DNA of 64,000 nucleotides, from the NCBI GenBank assembly GCA_902523095.1, contig CABYYE010000003.1:1-64000 (forward strand), in the 5' to 3' direction. The position numbers and the translations under genes are program-made. Positions 21,034-29,870 of the stretch are shown one piece after another (positions within the stretch are counted from its first letter, which is position 1; the number at the start of each line of letters is the position of its first letter). Source of the DNA: an uncultured Pelagibacteraceae bacterium (lineage in GTDB: Bacteria; Pseudomonadota; Alphaproteobacteria; Pelagibacterales; Pelagibacteraceae). A model generated the notes under the pieces. It was not told the origin of the DNA. It ran no database searches and saw nothing but the letters and a program-made list of their open reading frames with translations.

Positions 21034-22024
21034 TAATGTTTTTTTTTTGATATGCCTTGATAATTTTTGAAACAAGAGGGTGTCTTACAACATCAGTATG
21101 ATCAAATTCTATTATTTTAATTTCATCTAAGTTTTTAAGAATATCTCTTGATTTAATTAATCCAGATTGTGATTTATTAATAAGATCGATTTGAGAAGGA
21201 TCGCCATTTACAACAAGTTTTGAATTCTCTCCAATTCTAGTTAAAAACATCTTAATCTGAGTTTCTGTAGCATTTTGAGCTTCATCTAAAATCGCAAAAC
21301 AATTTTTTAATGTTCTGCCCCTCATAAATGCTAAAGGAGCAATTTCAATTTCTCCAGTCTCTATTTTTTTGTCAATTTTTTCTGCTCCAAATAGTTCGTA
21401 AAGTGCATCATAAAGTGGTCTAAGATATGGATCAACTTTTTCCTTCATGTCTCCAGGTAAAAAACCCAATTTTTCACCTGCTTCAACGGCTGGTCTAGAA
21501 AGAATTACTCTTTCAATTTTCTTTTCAATTAATAAGGTAACTGCTACCGATACTGCTAAAAAACTTTTTCCAGTTCCCGCAGGTCCAAGAGACATAGTAA
21601 TTGCATTCTCTTTCAAAGCTTTTATATATTCTGATTGTTTTCCGGATCTAGCGATTACCGATTTTCTTGGAGTTTTTATTAATTGTTGAAAGGATTTTAT
21701 GTTTGACTCTTCTTCTTTCATGTTTTTTTTTACAGATAATAATATATCTCCTTTTTCAATTAAACTAGTCAAAGCGTATTTATCAATTAAAAATTTTATT
21801 GCATCTGAAAATACTTTTAAATTTGTCTCTTTCCCCTTGCATGATATCGAATTTCCTCTAAAGAAAATATTTGTTTTAGTAAGTATTTCTAGTTCTTTTA
21901 AATTTTGATTAAATTGGCCAACTATTGATTGCAACATTTCATTGTTATCAATTTGTATGTTTATAGTTCCTTTATCTATTTTTCTAATAATTAAATTTTG
22001 ATTAAGTTTACTTATTTTCGACAT
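21020..22024 (-). CDS. phoH: PhoH-like ATPase
   Basis: A 334-residue PhoH-family P-loop ATPase. The Walker A motif is GPAGTGKS (147-154), Walker B is FAILDEAQNA, and an ERVILSRPAVEAGEKLGFLPG segment typical of the family lies between. The N-terminal 100 residues are a short KH-like region. PhoH proteins of this class are linked to RNA metabolism with YbeY, although the original member was named for phosphate starvation. The gene sits six bases after miaB. Confidence 0.93.
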   Translation of the reverse strand: MSKISKLNQNLIIRKIDKGTINIQIDNNEMLQSIVGQFNQNLKELEILTKTNIFFRGNSISCKGKETNLKVFSDAIKFLIDKYALTSLIEKGDILLSVKKNMKEEESNIKSFQQLIKTPRKSVIARSGKQSEYIKALKENAITMSLGPAGTGKSFLAVSVAVTLLIEKKIERVILSRPAVEAGEKLGFLPGDMKEKVDPYLRPLYDALYELFGAEKIDKKIETGEIEIAPLAFMRGRTLKNCFAILDEAQNATETQIKMFLTRIGENSKLVVNGDPSQIDLINKSQSGLIKSRDILKNLDEIKIIEFDHTDVVRHPLVSKIIKAYQKKNINDKN

Positions 22025-22030
22025 AGTTAT

Positions 22031-23365
22031 TTATGCAGCGTACTCTATAGCTTTGTTTCCAAATATAATATCTCCGAATAAAGTATTTTGATTACATTTC
22101 TTTATTTTTACAGTTCTTATTTTTCCTACTAGGTTACTCTTACTACTTACTATAACAGGGTTATAATGCTCGTCTCTTCCAAAATATTTAAATTCATCTT
22201 TGACTTTGTTTTCAAACAGAACCTTAGAATAAGAATTAATTAAGCCTACTTTATAATTTTTTTTGATTTTTTCAGCTATTTTTTGAAAAATAAGTAATCT
22301 ACGCTTTGCTGTTAAGTTATCTATTTCCTTTAAATTAGCAGCTGGGGTACCTGGTCTTGGGCTAAAAATAAAAGAATAAGAATTTATGAAATTTATATCT
22401 TTAAGTAAAGAAACTGTTTTTTCAAAATCTTCATTTGTCTCACCTGGATAAGCAATGATAAAATCACTAGAAAATTTCATGGATCGTTTTATAGTTTTTA
22501 ATTTATTAATTATTTCCATATATTCTTCTATCGTGTGATTTCTATTCATATCTTTCAAAATTTTTGTTGATCCGCTTTGTACTGGTAAATGAAGCATAGG
22601 CATTAATTTTCTTAAATTATTGTGTGCTAATATCAAATCGTCTGTAAAATCTTTTGGATGAGAAGTTGTATAACGAATTCTTCTCAAACCTTTAATTTCA
22701 TTAAGTGAAATTAAAAGATCTGATAAACGTTTACCTTCAAATTCATACGCATTAACATTTTGACCTAAAAGTATTATTTCTTTAGAGCCGTTTTGGACAA
22801 GCTGTTTTGCCTCGGAAATTATTTCAGAAATTGATCTTGAGTACTCAGGACCTCTCGTATAAGGAACTACACAAAATTTACAAAATTTATCACAGCCCTC
22901 TTGAATCGTTAAATAAGATGAAATTTTGTTACTTGAATTTTTAACCGTATTGAGTGTATCAAATTTTTCTATTGTTTCAAATTCTGTGAAATTTTTTTTT
23001 TTGGATTTATTTTCTAAAGATGAAATTATATTATTAATACTATGATAAGATTGTGGTCCAATTACTGCATCAATGTATTTTTCTTTTTTGACTAATACAT
23101 CTCCTTCAGCTTGTGCTACACATCCTGTAATAAGAACAATAGGTTTTTTTCTACCTCTAAAAATTTTTTTTACCCTTCCCACCTCGTGGTAAACCTTATC
23201 TGTAGCTTTTTCTCTAATGTGGCAAGTATTTAAAATGTAACAATTTGCTTCTTCTATATTTTTAGTGAGATTAAAATTAATTTTTTTTGTTAAATCAACA
23301 ATACGATTACTATCGTATTCGTTCATTTGACAACCTAGTGTTTTAATAAAAATTTTTTTTGACAA
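22031..23365 (-). CDS. miaB: tRNA-2-methylthio-N6-dimethylallyladenosine synthase MiaB
   Basis: A 444-residue radical-SAM methylthiotransferase that adds the 2-methylthio group to i6A37 of tRNAs reading codons that begin with U. The N-terminal UPF0004 domain holds the auxiliary cluster cysteines Cys12 (LGCQMNEYDS), Cys48 (NTCHIRE) and Cys82 (GCVAQAEGD). The radical-SAM cluster is CDKFCKFC (Cys158, 162, 165), and a C-terminal TRAM domain ends the protein. It begins one base after fur. Confidence 0.96.
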   Translation of the reverse strand: MSKKIFIKTLGCQMNEYDSNRIVDLTKKINFNLTKNIEEANCYILNTCHIREKATDKVYHEVGRVKKIFRGRKKPIVLITGCVAQAEGDVLVKKEKYIDAVIGPQSYHSINNIISSLENKSKKKNFTEFETIEKFDTLNTVKNSSNKISSYLTIQEGCDKFCKFCVVPYTRGPEYSRSISEIISEAKQLVQNGSKEIILLGQNVNAYEFEGKRLSDLLISLNEIKGLRRIRYTTSHPKDFTDDLILAHNNLRKLMPMLHLPVQSGSTKILKDMNRNHTIEEYMEIINKLKTIKRSMKFSSDFIIAYPGETNEDFEKTVSLLKDINFINSYSFIFSPRPGTPAANLKEIDNLTAKRRLLIFQKIAEKIKKNYKVGLINSYSKVLFENKVKDEFKYFGRDEHYNPVIVSSKSNLVGKIRTVKIKKCNQNTLFGDIIFGNKAIEYAA

Positions 23366-23366
23366 A

Positions 23367-23786
23367 TTATTTCTTAATTTTTGAACCGTAAAGTTCTAAT
23401 TTATGATCAACTAATTTATACCCTAGTTTATTGGCAATTTTTTCTTGGAGCGCTTCAATATCTTTATCTACAAATTCTACTATTTCTCCACTATTTATAT
23501 CGATAAGATGGTTATGGTCGTCATTTATTTCATATCTAGCTTTCCCAGCTTTAAAATCATGTTTTATTAAAATTCCTGCTTCTTCGAAAAGTTTTACAGT
23601 TCTGTAAACTGTAGCAATACTAATTTTATCATCAATTGTTGAAACACGTTTATGTAATTCATCTACGTCTGGATGATCTTTAGATCCATAAATTTCTTTC
23701 GATTCAGAAAGAACCTTTGCAATAACTTTTCTTTGATCGGTGAGTCTAACACCTTTCTCTTTACATTTTTCTTCAATAGTACTCAT
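23367..23786 (-). CDS. fur: Fur-family metal-responsive repressor (Fur/Mur)
   Basis: A 139-residue Fur-superfamily regulator, the second in the window. The winged helix includes RLTDQRKVIAKVL and SIATVYRTVKLFEEAGI, and the metal-binding region has DDHNHLIDINSGEIVEF. The structural CxxC seen in many Fur proteins is absent, as in alphaproteobacterial Fur/Mur, which often respond to manganese. The gene lies between tsaB and miaB as in many alphaproteobacteria. The histidine triplet typical of Irr is lacking, so this is the general iron or manganese regulator. Confidence 0.92.
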   Translation of the reverse strand: MSTIEEKCKEKGVRLTDQRKVIAKVLSESKEIYGSKDHPDVDELHKRVSTIDDKISIATVYRTVKLFEEAGILIKHDFKAGKARYEINDDHNHLIDINSGEIVEFVDKDIEALQEKIANKLGYKLVDHKLELYGSKIKK

Positions 23787-23796
23787 TTTTTATAAC

Positions 23797-24183
23797 TTAA
23801 CTTAAATATGTTAGTTTTATCAAATTTTTTTCTATTAAATCTCTATTAATTAAAAATTCAATGTTTTCAAGGTTAAATTGGGGTAAATCTGAATTTTTAA
23901 ATCCAAAAAGATTAACTTCTTTAGTTATTTTTATTCCTTTAGCTACAGATAATGCTGTTCTAATTGTTGAAAAACTACCTGGCCCGCTGTTAATTAATAC
24001 TGAAAAATTATTATCTATTTTTACTTTGTGCTTATCTAATAAATTTAATATGGTTGTAACTAATTCTTCATTATTTTCAATTTTTGTTTGAAAATTATGG
24101 ATAATAAAATTATTATTTATTTTTAAACCAATTTTATCTTGATTGCCTGTGCAACTAATTATTAAAAAATTATTGATTTTCAT
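23797..24183 (-). CDS. tsaB: TsaB, tRNA threonylcarbamoyladenosine partner protein (short form)
   Basis: A 128-residue protein equivalent to the N-terminal ASKHA domain of TsaB, which scaffolds TsaD and TsaE in synthesis of t6A37 on ANN-decoding tRNAs. The diagnostic segment is SGPGSFSTIRTALSVAKGI (consensus GPGSFTGLRIGLSxAKGL). Most TsaB proteins are over 200 residues; here the C-terminal domain is nearly absent and the stop lies 10 bases before fur. The usual rimI between tsaB and fur is also missing. The remaining fold keeps the surface expected to contact TsaD, so it may still be functional. Confidence 0.85.
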   Translation of the reverse strand: MKINNFLIISCTGNQDKIGLKINNNFIIHNFQTKIENNEELVTTILNLLDKHKVKIDNNFSVLINSGPGSFSTIRTALSVAKGIKITKEVNLFGFKNSDLPQFNLENIEFLINRDLIEKNLIKLTYLS

Positions 24184-25201
24184 AATATCTTTTATGTTTT
24201 TATTTAATCATAGTAATTTATATTCAACAACTTTAGAGAAGAATATAAAAGATTTCGGAATAATTTCATTAATGTATCATAGATTTGAGGAAAATAAATA
24301 TCCATCAACAAATATCAAAATTGAAGATTTTAAAAAACACCTTAGTATCATACAAAATCAAGATATACAGTTCATCAATCCTACTAATTTCAGTAATGAA
24401 CTCGTATCCAACAAATCTCAAAGAAAAATTTTATTAACTATTGACGATAGCTTTTTGTCTTTTTATCAAAATGCTTGGCCTATTTTAAAAAGAAAAAAGA
24501 TTCCTTTTATTCTTTTTGTTAACACTAGGGAAGTTGGTTCATTTAATTACATGTCTTGGGAACAAATAAGAGAGATAAATAAGTATAATTTTGTGGAAAT
24601 TGGAAACCATAGTCATTCACATGAGTATCTAGTAGACGAAGAGCCATCTGTTATAAAAGATGATATAGAAAAATCAATATCTATCTTTAAAAATGAGTTA
24701 GGAAAAAATTCTGAATTTTTTTCTTATCCATTTGGTGAATACAGTTTAGAATTTAAAAAAATTATAAAGTCATTTAAGTTTAAATATGCGTTTGGCCAGC
24801 ACTCAGGAGTAATTGATGAGACCAAAGACAACTTTGAACTTCCAAGATTTCCAATTAACGAAAAATATGGTGATTTGAAAAGATTTAAAACTTTAACTAA
24901 AACCTTACCATTGAAATATAAAAGTATTTTACCAAATGAAAAATATTTATCCGATAACGATAATCCACCAAATGTAAAGATAGAATTTTTCGATAATATA
25001 AATAATTTAAATCTTATTAATTGTTATTCAAATGAAGGTAATAAGTGGAGGAACTCAAAAATCAAATTTAGTGATAAAAACAAACTTGAAATATTTATAG
25101 AGGAAAAGTTTGTTGGAGAGAGAGGTCGTATTAATTGTTCTGTCAAAGAAAATGGCGGATATTGGAGATGGCTTGGGATTCAATTTGTTTTAGCTGATTA
25201 A
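24143..25201 (+). CDS. Secreted polysaccharide deacetylase (NodB homology domain)
   Basis: A protein of up to 352 residues with a hydrophobic N-terminus (KKLLIFIISFMFLFNHSNLYS) that looks like a signal peptide. The NodB fold is shown by ISLMYHRF, the metal-binding aspartate pair in LTIDDSFLSFY, the metal histidines in EIGNHSHSHEYL and a later YPFGEYS. Such enzymes remove acetyl groups from GlcNAc-containing glycans or peptidoglycan; the substrate is not evident. The last 90 residues form an extra C-terminal domain of unknown type. The start is uncertain: TTG 24143, GTG 24149 and ATG 24194 are all in frame, and only the first two keep the full signal. The first overlaps divergent tsaB by 41 bases. 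Confidence 0.87.
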   Translation: MPVQLIIKKLLIFIISFMFLFNHSNLYSTTLEKNIKDFGIISLMYHRFEENKYPSTNIKIEDFKKHLSIIQNQDIQFINPTNFSNELVSNKSQRKILLTIDDSFLSFYQNAWPILKRKKIPFILFVNTREVGSFNYMSWEQIREINKYNFVEIGNHSHSHEYLVDEEPSVIKDDIEKSISIFKNELGKNSEFFSYPFGEYSLEFKKIIKSFKFKYAFGQHSGVIDETKDNFELPRFPINEKYGDLKRFKTLTKTLPLKYKSILPNEKYLSDNDNPPNVKIEFFDNINNLNLINCYSNEGNKWRNSKIKFSDKNKLEIFIEEKFVGERGRINCSVKENGGYWRWLGIQFVLAD

Positions 25202-25202
25202 A

Positions 25203-26702
25203 TTACAAATCTAATTCTTTTTTTGCAACAGAATTAGCCAATTTAACTAGCTCAAAATCCATTAGTTTATTCTGAGTAATAATTTGTTCCAATATTTTTG
25301 TATATTCACTTCCAGTCTGTGCATAATTTTCTAAAGTATTAGTTAAATCCAGACCAATTATTTTTTTTCTTTTCTTTCTTAATGCTTCCCTTTTCTCTCT
25401 AAATTTTGAGTAACTTTTGTGAGTATTTAAATTATTTTTATAAGCTTTTACGGATGCGCGAAGAATTGGAAATCTTAAAATTTTATGGTTTTCTGATTTC
25501 TCTTTCATCAGTGGTTCTATACCTTTTCCATTCCAAGTCCATTGACCGAATATTGCGTTACCTTCTAATGCAAATCGTGATGTACCCCAACCACTCTCTT
25601 TAGCAGCTTGAGCTAAAGCTATTGATGTTGGAATAATATCCATTCTTCTTCGAAGTTCGTTTACGTCCATTTTCTTCACTTTATATTCTAAGAATTTTTG
25701 TTTTAACCACTGTTTGTTTTCTTCGCTCGACATCTTTTTTACAATTATCTTTTTTAGTGTTAATCGATCATCTAAAATTTTTTCATTTTCAGCCACGATC
25801 AATGGGAGAACAATCTTTATAAATGTCTCTTTTTTTAACCTTACGTTTTGAATTTCATCTAAGTCTTTAGGGAATTGTGTAAAATAAATTGGTTTTACTG
25901 TCTTCTCGTATCTTACTTTATTTAAATCATAGTTCACATCTTTAAATAAACTCAAAACAGTCTCTGTTTTTAGATTTAAATCTGGTAAAATTAATTCTGT
26001 AACTTTTTCTTGTTTTTTAATGTTTGTTTTAGGTTTTGTTTTCTCAACTTTTTGTTTTTTTTCTACTTTTTTTTCTACTTTTTTATTTTCTAGGTTATCT
26101 TTTTTTGGTTTTTTTATTTTGCTTTCAATTACTGGATCTTTATTTGACTTTTTTAAATCATTGTAAGTAGCAATACCTGATATGGCAATTGTTAAAACAG
26201 CAGCCACTACAAAGAAAGTGGCAATTATTTTACTTGTTTTATTTTTGTTAATTTGCTGATGATAAATTCCACTAAATAAATCGGTAAATATATTTCCAAA
26301 AAAACTATATAAAGTAGAACCAATTTTTGGTATTATGTTTAGAACTCCAATACCTGCGTTACCCATTACTCGCCATAGCTTCAAAAAAAAACTTGATATT
26401 GATCTTGAACTGTCTTCTTTAAAGTAACCAATTCTTCTTGAGACTTTATTTACTGTTTTAGAAGAATCATCTTTAAAGTCGTCAATTTTCTTAGAGACTT
26501 TGGACAACGGTTTAGAAAAATTTTCTTTAAAAAAGGTTGTTTTAAAATCTTTAGGAATAACTATTTTATTTTTTCTTAAAATTAATTCTAGTTGTCCTGT
26601 GGTTAAATCTTTTCTGTTTTTAAGATAATCTTTTATTTCTTTAACATCATATATTTGTGCTAATTCTATTAACTTTTCTTTGTAACTTATATTTTTTTTC
26701 AT
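25203..26702 (-). CDS. Membrane-anchored Bax-like glucosaminidase
   Basis: A 499-residue protein with a cytoplasmic N-terminal half, one membrane segment (about 158-180), a lysine/glutamate-rich linker (about 184-235) and a C-terminal glucosaminidase domain of the Bax/FlgJ type in the periplasm. The catalytic glutamate is Glu369 in ALAQAAKESGWGTSRFA, followed by GNAIFGQWTW. It probably cleaves the GlcNAc bond of peptidoglycan. The cytoplasmic part has two 18-residue repeats. The large N-terminal region is unlike E. coli Bax, which is short and secreted. It lies one base from nfuA. Confidence 0.87.
   Translation of the reverse strand: MKKNISYKEKLIELAQIYDVKEIKDYLKNRKDLTTGQLELILRKNKIVIPKDFKTTFFKENFSKPLSKVSKKIDDFKDDSSKTVNKVSRRIGYFKEDSSRSISSFFLKLWRVMGNAGIGVLNIIPKIGSTLYSFFGNIFTDLFSGIYHQQINKNKTSKIIATFFVVAAVLTIAISGIATYNDLKKSNKDPVIESKIKKPKKDNLENKKVEKKVEKKQKVEKTKPKTNIKKQEKVTELILPDLNLKTETVLSLFKDVNYDLNKVRYEKTVKPIYFTQFPKDLDEIQNVRLKKETFIKIVLPLIVAENEKILDDRLTLKKIIVKKMSSEENKQWLKQKFLEYKVKKMDVNELRRRMDIIPTSIALAQAAKESGWGTSRFALEGNAIFGQWTWNGKGIEPLMKEKSENHKILRFPILRASVKAYKNNLNTHKSYSKFREKREALRKKRKKIIGLDLTNTLENYAQTGSEYTKILEQIITQNKLMDFELVKLANSVAKKELDL
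26394..26501 (-). repeat. 18-residue tandem repeat in the Bax-like protein
   Basis: Residues 68-85 (KVSKKIDDFKDDSSKTVN) and 86-103 (KVSRRIGYFKEDSSRSIS) are two adjacent, clearly related 18-residue units, encoded by 54-base direct repeats. They lie in the cytoplasmic part, upstream of the membrane segment, and look amphipathic and helical. Confidence 0.75.
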
Positions 26703-26703
26703 A

Positions 26704-27252
26704 TTAACTTGCTTCTACTGAGTTTACTTCTTTAACATAATGTTTGAGTATGTTTTGCACCCCTTGTTTTAATGTCATTAATGAGCTTGGACACCCTGAA
26801 CAACTTCCTTGCAAATTTACCTTTACTACTCCGTTTTCAAACGACTGAAATTTGATATCTCCACCATCTCTTGCTACAGCCGGCCTAACTTTTGTATCTA
26901 AGACATCTATAATTTTTTTTATTGTCTCATCATTATTTAAATCTTTTTTTTCTTTTTCAATTTTAGCTTTTAAGATTGGTTCTTTGTTATTTTCAAAATA
27001 ATCATTAATATGCGATATGACCATGGGTTTTAGTTCATCCCAAGATATATTTTCTTTTTTTTTTACTGATAAAAAATTTTTTGAAAGCAAAACTAATTCC
27101 ACGCCATTGAAACTAAGGAGTTCTTTAATAAATTGATTAGAAATTTTACTTATATCATCTCTTTTGTATTCTTCAGTCCCTATATCCGAAATAGTTTTTT
27201 CGGATAAAAACTTTAATGAATTAGGATTAGGGGTTAATTCAGTTTGTATCAT
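26704..27252 (-). CDS. nfuA: NfuA/NifU-like iron-sulfur cluster carrier
   Basis: A 182-residue protein with an Nfu N-terminal domain (TELTPNPNSLKFL near the start) and a C-terminal NifU domain whose GSCSGCPSS motif gives the CxxC that holds a bridging [4Fe-4S] cluster between two subunits. It delivers clusters to apo-enzymes. Candidate clients encoded nearby are MiaB and Nth. Domain order and length match the alphaproteobacterial and mitochondrial NFU1 type. It lies 12 bases from trpS on the same strand. Confidence 0.95.
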   Translation of the reverse strand: MIQTELTPNPNSLKFLSEKTISDIGTEEYKRDDISKISNQFIKELLSFNGVELVLLSKNFLSVKKKENISWDELKPMVISHINDYFENNKEPILKAKIEKEKKDLNNDETIKKIIDVLDTKVRPAVARDGGDIKFQSFENGVVKVNLQGSCSGCPSSLMTLKQGVQNILKHYVKEVNSVEAS

Positions 27253-27264
27253 TAAGATTTTATA

Positions 27265-28269
27265 TTATATAAGACCAACTTTTTCACGTATATTTTTGAG
27301 GTTATCTTCAGCTATAAGTTGTGCTTTTTTTGATCCTTCGCGTAATATACTTGATAAATAAGACTTATCGTCCATCAATTTATTTATTTCTTTTCCTACT
27401 GGACAAATTTGCTCAATTAAAAGTTCAGTTAAATTTTTTTTTAGAAAGGAATATTCTTTTCCACTCATTTCAGCTAAAACTTTTTCTAAAGTCTGATTTG
27501 ATAATTCAGAGTATAATGTCAAGAGATTTAAAGCTTCTGGTTTTCCATTTAAAGACTTTAAATTATCAGGTATAGAAGCTGAGTCAGACTTAGCTTTTTT
27601 AATTTTTTTTGTGATTTCATCTTCACTATCTTTTAAATTGATTCTTGAATAATCTGATTCTTCTGACTTACTCATTTTTTTTAAACCATCTCTAAGACTC
27701 ATTACTCTTGAAATATTTTTTGATATCAACGGTTCTGGCAAAGGGAAAAAATTTTCACAATTAAAATCTTTATTAAATTTTTGAGCAATATCTCTTGAAA
27801 GTTCCAAATGTTGTTTTTGATCTGCTCCTACTGGTACGTGGGTTGCTTTATAAAGTAAAATATCTGCTGCCATCAAATTTGGGTAAATGTAAAGTCCAAC
27901 GCTAGCTTTTTCCTTGTTAGAACCAACCTTATCTTTAAACTGTGTCATTCTATTAAGCCATCCAATTCTTGATACACAATTTAAAATCCAGGCTAATTCG
28001 GCATGACCAGAAACTGAGGACTGATTAAAAATTATACTTTTCTTAGGATCAAGTCCCATTGCTAAAAAACAAGAAGTAGTCTCTAAAGTATTATTTTTTA
28101 ATATTTTAGGATTTTGAAATATAGTTATCGCATGCAAGTCTACAACACAGTAAATGGACTCCATTTCTTGCTGAAGAGAAACAAAATTTTTTAAAGCACC
28201 TAAATAATTACCTAAGTGTAAATTTCCTGTTGGTTGTACGCCAGAAAAAGCTAATTTTTTTTTACTCAT
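27265..28269 (-). CDS. trpS: Tryptophanyl-tRNA synthetase
   Basis: A 334-residue class Ic aminoacyl-tRNA synthetase. The HIGH-equivalent motif is TGNLHLGNYLGAL (residues 14-26), and the KMSKS loop is intact (LKKMSKSEESDYSRI). Length is that of a standard bacterial TrpRS. Its start is one base from the murJ stop; the order murJ-trpS-nfuA on one strand is frequent in alphaproteobacteria and suggests an operon. Confidence 0.97.
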   Translation of the reverse strand: MSKKKLAFSGVQPTGNLHLGNYLGALKNFVSLQQEMESIYCVVDLHAITIFQNPKILKNNTLETTSCFLAMGLDPKKSIIFNQSSVSGHAELAWILNCVSRIGWLNRMTQFKDKVGSNKEKASVGLYIYPNLMAADILLYKATHVPVGADQKQHLELSRDIAQKFNKDFNCENFFPLPEPLISKNISRVMSLRDGLKKMSKSEESDYSRINLKDSEDEITKKIKKAKSDSASIPDNLKSLNGKPEALNLLTLYSELSNQTLEKVLAEMSGKEYSFLKKNLTELLIEQICPVGKEINKLMDDKSYLSSILREGSKKAQLIAEDNLKNIREKVGLI

Positions 28270-28270
28270 G

Positions 28271-29818
28271 CTAATTTGTTTTAAAATTTTTAGTTTTTAA
28301 TATTCCAATTAGATAACATGATATCAAATAAACACCTGCAACAAAACCAACAATTGATATTAAATAAATTGATTTGTATTTATATTCGTAATCTAGATAA
28401 TCAGAAAAGATATCTAATCCAAAAATTAAGATAAACCCCATTAAAATTGTGCATAATAATATTCTAAAACAATTATTTGATAAGTATTTTTTCAACAGTA
28501 AATATTTGTTTTTATTTAAAAGAAATACATACACTATAACCCCGATCCAGGTCGTTAATGACGTTGCAATAGGTATTATTATAAAGCCTACTTTATTAAA
28601 TAAAGATATGCTTAAAAATATATTAAGTATAACAACGAACAACGAAATATAAAAAGGATATTTAGTATCATTTCTTGCAAAATAAAAATTTGATAAAATT
28701 TTTATCAAAGCAAAAGCTGGAACGCCGTAACCGAAATATCTTAAAGCTTCTGCAGTTATAGTAACATCTTCTTTAGAAAAAGAGCCGTATCCAAACAAAG
28801 CGCTTGTAATTTCTTCTGATGCAATTATTAATCCCACACTTGCTGGTAATGATAATAAAAGTGACAACTCAATTGACTTACTTTGAATGTTAGAAATTTT
28901 TGAAACATTTTTTTGTTTAAAAGCTTTTGATAAAGCAGGCAATGAAACTGTTCCAACAGCAATTCCTGCTAGAGCTAAATTTATTTGATAGACTCGGTCC
29001 GCATAATATAAGTATGAAACTGCCCCTGTTTCAAAAGAAGCAATAATTGTACCGACTAAAATATTAATTTGAGTAACGCCAGAAGAAAGAACACTAGGTA
29101 AAAGTTTTTTAAAAAAAAATCGAACTTTGTTATTAATTTTTTTTTTAAATTCAATAGATGGCTTATAATATCTTTTTGTACAATAAATTAAAAATATTAA
29201 TTGTATTACTCCCGAAAGCGTTACTCCGTAAGATAATTGTTTTGCAAAATTTAAATCAAAAAAATATGATGAGAGCAATGCGATAATTAATATAAAATTT
29301 AGTATAATGGGAGCTGCTGCTGCAGCTGCAAATTTATTGTATGAATTTAATATTCCAGAGAAAAAAGATGATATTGTTACAAATAATAAAAATGGAAAAG
29401 TTATTCTTGTAAGCTCAACTGTAAGATCAAACTTTTGAGTCTCTGCTAAAAATCCTGGAGCTATAAGATATACTAAATATGGAGCAAATATTTCAACTAT
29501 TAAAATTATAAAAAGTAGAATTAAAATCAATAAACTAAAAATTTCATCAGCAAATTTTTTACCATTCTCTTTACTTTTACTTTTGGCTGAAATGTAACTT
29601 GGTATAAATGCTGCGTTAAAAGTTCCCTCTGCAAATAATCTCCTAAAAGTGTTAGGTAGTCTAAAAGCCACAAAAAAGGCATCCGCAAAAATTGACGCTC
29701 CCAAAAATATTGCAATTAATATATCTCTGAGGTAGCCTAATACTCTACTTAATAAAGTATAAATGCTAAAAATATAAGTTGATGATAATAAATTCATAAA
29801 ATCTAAATTAAGCCACAA
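28271..29818 (-). CDS. murJ: Lipid II flippase MurJ
   Basis: A 515-residue MOP-superfamily integral membrane protein with about 14 hydrophobic segments over its length. It moves the peptidoglycan precursor lipid II across the inner membrane. Family landmarks are SRVLGYLRDILIAIFLG, FFVAFRLPNTFRRLFAEGTFNAAFIPSY and YYADRVYQINLALAGIAVGTVSLPALS. The start at 29818 gives a few extra residues before MNLLSSTYIFS; the ATG at about 29797 is an equally good alternative. It diverges from maeB across 52 bases that must hold both promoters. Confidence 0.95.
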   Translation of the reverse strand: MWLNLDFMNLLSSTYIFSIYTLLSRVLGYLRDILIAIFLGASIFADAFFVAFRLPNTFRRLFAEGTFNAAFIPSYISAKSKSKENGKKFADEIFSLLILILLFIILIVEIFAPYLVYLIAPGFLAETQKFDLTVELTRITFPFLLFVTISSFFSGILNSYNKFAAAAAAPIILNFILIIALLSSYFFDLNFAKQLSYGVTLSGVIQLIFLIYCTKRYYKPSIEFKKKINNKVRFFFKKLLPSVLSSGVTQINILVGTIIASFETGAVSYLYYADRVYQINLALAGIAVGTVSLPALSKAFKQKNVSKISNIQSKSIELSLLLSLPASVGLIIASEEITSALFGYGSFSKEDVTITAEALRYFGYGVPAFALIKILSNFYFARNDTKYPFYISLFVVILNIFLSISLFNKVGFIIIPIATSLTTWIGVIVYVFLLNKNKYLLLKKYLSNNCFRILLCTILMGFILIFGLDIFSDYLDYEYKYKSIYLISIVGFVAGVYLISCYLIGILKTKNFKTN

Positions 29819-29870
29819 ATAATAATTAAATAGTGCAAAACATAATTTATATTAAATGTTCTCAAATTAA

